Assembly (NCBI RefSeq): GCF_016598475.1
Contig: NZ_JAEMUX010000019.1
Coordinates: 1-64,000, forward strand
Direction of reading: 5' to 3'
From: Streptomyces adelaidensis
GTDB taxonomy: Bacteria; Actinomycetota; Actinomycetes; Streptomycetales; Streptomycetaceae
Length of the DNA stretch: 64,000 nt
The position numbers and the translations under genes were made by a program. The notes under the pieces are model-generated. The model searched no databases, was not told where the DNA came from, and was given only the letters and a program-made list of their open reading frames with translations. Positions 62,093-64,000 of this stretch are shown one piece after another; within the stretch, counting starts at the first letter, position 1, and every line of letters begins with the position of its first letter.

Positions 62093-62737
62093 ATGTCCCG
62101 TCCCTCGCCCTCGTCCTCGTCCGTACCCGCGATCTCGTCCGTACCCGCGTCCTCATCGGCGTCCGCGTTCTCATCCGCGTCCGCGTTCTCATCCGCGTCC
62201 GCGCCTCCACGCCGAACCCCCTCCTGGGCCGCCGGCCCACCCGGCCCCGACGCCCCGCCCACCTGCGAGGTCCCCCACTTCGCGCCGCTGCGCGTACGCG
62301 GCGGGGCACACCGCCTGCGCCGTCTCGCCCGCTGCCGGAGGCGAGCGATGGCCGCCGGGCTGGCGGTGACCGCTGCCGCCCTGCTGGCGACGGGAGCGGG
62401 CCCGCAGGACGCCGAACGGGTCAGGGGCCACCCCGTCGCCGACCCCGTCCCCGAGCGACCCACCTCCGAGACGGTGACCGCACCGGTCCGGATCGCCGAC
62501 GGCGCGACGGTACGGCTGCTGCGCCCCGGCGACCGTGTCGACGTGATCGCGGCCGAGGAGTCCGCGACGGGCGCCGGCACCGCACGGGTCGTCGCACGGG
62601 GCGCCCGTGTGTCGAAGGTGCCGACCGTGAGCGCCACCGAGAGCGGCGCACTGATCGTCCTGACCGTGCCTCGCCGCACGGCGACCCGGCTGGCAGGCGC
62701 GGGCGCCACGTCCCGCTTGGCGGTGACACTGTGGTGA
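62093..62737 (+). CDS. SAF-domain (RcpC/CpaB-like) protein
   Basis: Protein of 214 aa. A low-complexity Ser/Ala N-terminus (SSVPASSSASAFSSASAFSS) encoded by short DNA repeats, a basic stretch then hydrophobic MAAGLAVTAAALLATGAG (one membrane span), and a C-terminal SAF/RcpC domain (APVRIADGATVRLLRPGDRV onward). SAF domains occur in Flp pilus assembly CpaB. No other pilus gene is nearby. ATG 62093 is used; an earlier in-frame start would only lengthen the Ser-rich part. Confidence 0.75.
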   Translation: MSRPSPSSSSVPAISSVPASSSASAFSSASAFSSASAPPRRTPSWAAGPPGPDAPPTCEVPHFAPLRVRGGAHRLRRLARCRRRAMAAGLAVTAAALLATGAGPQDAERVRGHPVADPVPERPTSETVTAPVRIADGATVRLLRPGDRVDVIAAEESATGAGTARVVARGARVSKVPTVSATESGALIVLTVPRRTATRLAGAGATSRLAVTLW

Positions 62738-62875
62738 CCTCGGCCCTCGGCACCGGCACTCGAACCGAGCCCGGCCCGTCAAGTCCCTCAACGGAGGGGC
62801 CCAATTGGACACCCGGGCCAGGCCCTGACGTAGGTTGCGGAGTCGTTTGTTCCACAACCAGCGCAGAGAGGCCTC

Positions 62876-63349
62876 GTGGTGAGCGAGAAGAAGAAGCCGA
62901 GCGTCTGGGAGGGCTTCAAGGCCTTCCTGATGCGGGGGAACGTCGTCGACCTGGCCGTCGCCGTGGTCATCGGCGCGGCCTTCACCAACATCGTCAACTC
63001 GGTGGTGCAAGGAATCATCAACCCGCTGGTCGGGGCCATCGGCACCAAGGATCTCGACAGCTACGCCTATTGCCTCAAAGATCCGTGCACGGGCAGCGGT
63101 GTCGACTCGACCGGCATCCAGATCCGGTGGGGCTCGGTGTTGGGCGCCACCCTCAGCTTCGTCATCACCGCGGCCGTCGTCTACTTCCTGATGGTCCTCC
63201 CCATGGCCAAGTACCTGGCCCGCCAGGAGGCCCGCCGGAAGGCGAAGGAAGGCACCCACGAGGTCATCGAGGTGAGCGAGCTGGAGGTGCTCAAGGAGAT
63301 CCGCGACGCCCTGGTGGCCCAGCGCGGCTCGGGTCACGACCGCGACTAG
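62876..63349 (+). CDS. mscL: Large-conductance mechanosensitive channel
   Basis: Protein of 157 aa. WEGFKAFLMRGNVVDLAVAVVIGAAFTNIV is the MscL first helix (in parts), then a 40-residue loop with two Cys, the second helix LSFVITAAVVYFLMVLPMAKY, and a charged C-terminal helix. Pentameric membrane valve opened by turgor. GTG at 62876 or 62879 after GAGAGG. Confidence 0.95.
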   Translation: MVSEKKKPSVWEGFKAFLMRGNVVDLAVAVVIGAAFTNIVNSVVQGIINPLVGAIGTKDLDSYAYCLKDPCTGSGVDSTGIQIRWGSVLGATLSFVITAAVVYFLMVLPMAKYLARQEARRKAKEGTHEVIEVSELEVLKEIRDALVAQRGSGHDRD

Positions 63350-63395
63350 CGGCGCCGACGGCAGTCAAGGCGCTCAAGGCGTTCGGCCGGCGATG

Positions 63396-63578
63396 TCAGA
63401 GGTGGTGGGGCGGCTTCTCGTCGAGGAAGCGCTTCAGGTCGGCCGCGCTGTCGGCGCCGTCGCCGGACCGCTCGCCCCACCCCTGGTCCGTGTCGTCGGA
63501 CGACGGCCGGCTCAGCGGGTCGTCGAAGACCAGCGCGGCCTTGGGGTCACGCGGTTCGGGGGCGGGAGCGGTACTCAT
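63396..63578 (-). CDS. Small acidic protein of unknown function
   Basis: Protein of 60 aa, acidic, ending DLKRFLDEKPPHHL. ATG 63578; TACTCT at 63585-63590 (minus strand) is 6 nt before it, suggesting a leaderless start. Family not recognised; proteins of this size and make-up are often conserved in Streptomyces. Confidence 0.6.
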   Translation of the reverse strand: MSTAPAPEPRDPKAALVFDDPLSRPSSDDTDQGWGERSGDGADSAADLKRFLDEKPPHHL

Positions 63579-63584
63579 GCCCCC

Positions 63585-63590
63585 AGAGTA
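63585..63590 (-). promoter_or_regulatory. Candidate -10 of the 60-aa gene
   Basis: TACTCT on the minus strand, 6 nt from ATG 63578. Confidence 0.4.
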
Positions 63591-63705
63591 CGACCCCGGC
63601 CGGGAACAGCTCCCGTCCCATCCGCGCCCTCCCCCCGCCCGGCCCGCGCGCACTTGTGAACACCTGAGCGAGAATTCCGCCGGGATTTCTGGTCTGCTGG
63701 GCGCC

Positions 63706-64000
63706 ATGACGTCCAGTTCCAAGCCCTCGACTCCCCCGGGGACACCCAGGACTCCTATGACTCCCGAGACGCCCAAGACCCCCCGGACACCCGAACCGGT
63801 CGGCGCTCCGAACGACGCCCTCACCGATGTCCTCGGCCTGCGCGTGGGCCACGCCACGCGAAGCGGTGACGGGTGGCTCACCGGTACCACGGTCGTGCTG
63901 GCTCCGGAGGGCGGTGCGGTCGCGGCCGTGGATGTGCGCGGGGGTGGGCCCGGCACCAAGGAGACGGACGCGCTCGACCCGCGGAACCTGGTGCAGAGGG
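63706..64000 (+). CDS. P1-family peptidase (DmpA-like), cut by the window end
   Basis: First 98 codons. A Pro/Thr-rich start with PTPxTP repeats (about 8-30), then DVLGLRVGHATRSGDGWLTG and VDVRGGGPGTKETDAL, the N-terminal signature of S58/P1 peptidases (L-aminopeptidase D-esterase), which autocleave before a Ser or Thr further on. The rest lies outside the window. Confidence 0.85.
   Translation, partial: MTSSSKPSTPPGTPRTPMTPETPKTPRTPEPVGAPNDALTDVLGLRVGHATRSGDGWLTGTTVVLAPEGGAVAAVDVRGGGPGTKETDALDPRNLVQR

Overview
The window is high-GC (about 70% or more by eye) actinobacterial chromosome, almost certainly Streptomyces. Supporting signs are an SsgA-like sporulation protein, the SepX/GlpR divisome protein, a nitrate-sensing (NIT-type) histidine kinase, a SARP regulator fragment, ATP-binding/XRE/DUF397 regulator genes, many GTG starts, and many leaderless starts with a -10 hexamer 5-7 nt before the start codon. 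Most of it looks like conserved core chromosome. The accessory pockets lie mainly at 19-22 kb and 28-34 kb. No phage, insertion sequence, integrase or CRISPR array was seen.

Layout. 0-4.6 kb: NIT histidine kinase, MHYT membrane protein, acyltransferase. 4.7-9.5 kb: the ispE-rsmA-rpfB-tatD block known from other actinobacteria, plus a zinc-ribbon protein. 9.9-17 kb: rsmI diverging from a protein O-mannosyltransferase, a small secreted protein, and two paralogous penicillin-binding proteins. 17-22.8 kb: hydrolase, a 25-codon ORF overlapping an EamA transporter, a DUF1876-like protein, a 10-bp repeat array before an AraC regulator, then two decapitated genes (SARP and MMPL) meeting head to head, and a beta-lactamase-fold hydrolase. 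22.9-27.3 kb: ohr/ohrR, an ECF nickel/cobalt transporter with a perfect Nur-box-like site, and an SsgA-like protein.

27.4-36.6 kb: phosphatase, lipoprotein-like intradiol dioxygenase, an XRE/DUF397/ATPase regulatory set, a two-gene Rpn-nuclease-like locus (the most interesting part), a DinB/luciferase-like chimera, and an MMPL transporter with its TetR repressor and two operator-like palindromes. 36.8-40.6 kb: a tricorn protease with a large Ser/Gly insert. 41-47.6 kb: SDR, hydrolase and Baeyer-Villiger monooxygenase operon facing a MerR regulator, xthA, GNAT, and tRNA-Ala(CGC). 47.7-54 kb: the sepX/glpR, rimJ, mogA, moaC, moeA/glp, galU and 5-FTHF cyclo-ligase block, combining molybdopterin and divisome genes. 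54-64 kb: penicillin acylase, CPA-type antiporter, MFS transporter, FmdB zinc ribbon, MTA phosphorylase, SAF-domain protein, mscL and a truncated P1 peptidase.

Main candidate for a new system: 31.3-32.55 kb. A PD-(D/E)XK Rpn-like protein carries a four-residue EAKG repeat, has an in-frame internal GTG with a strong ribosome-binding site just before its C-terminal domain, and is followed with an ATGA overlap by a separate gene holding only a copy of that C-terminal domain with one repeat fewer. This matches the published Rpn toxin/intragenic-antitoxin arrangement, with an added stand-alone antitoxin-like copy. All functional statements come from reading the sequence and from memory of protein families; no searches were run.
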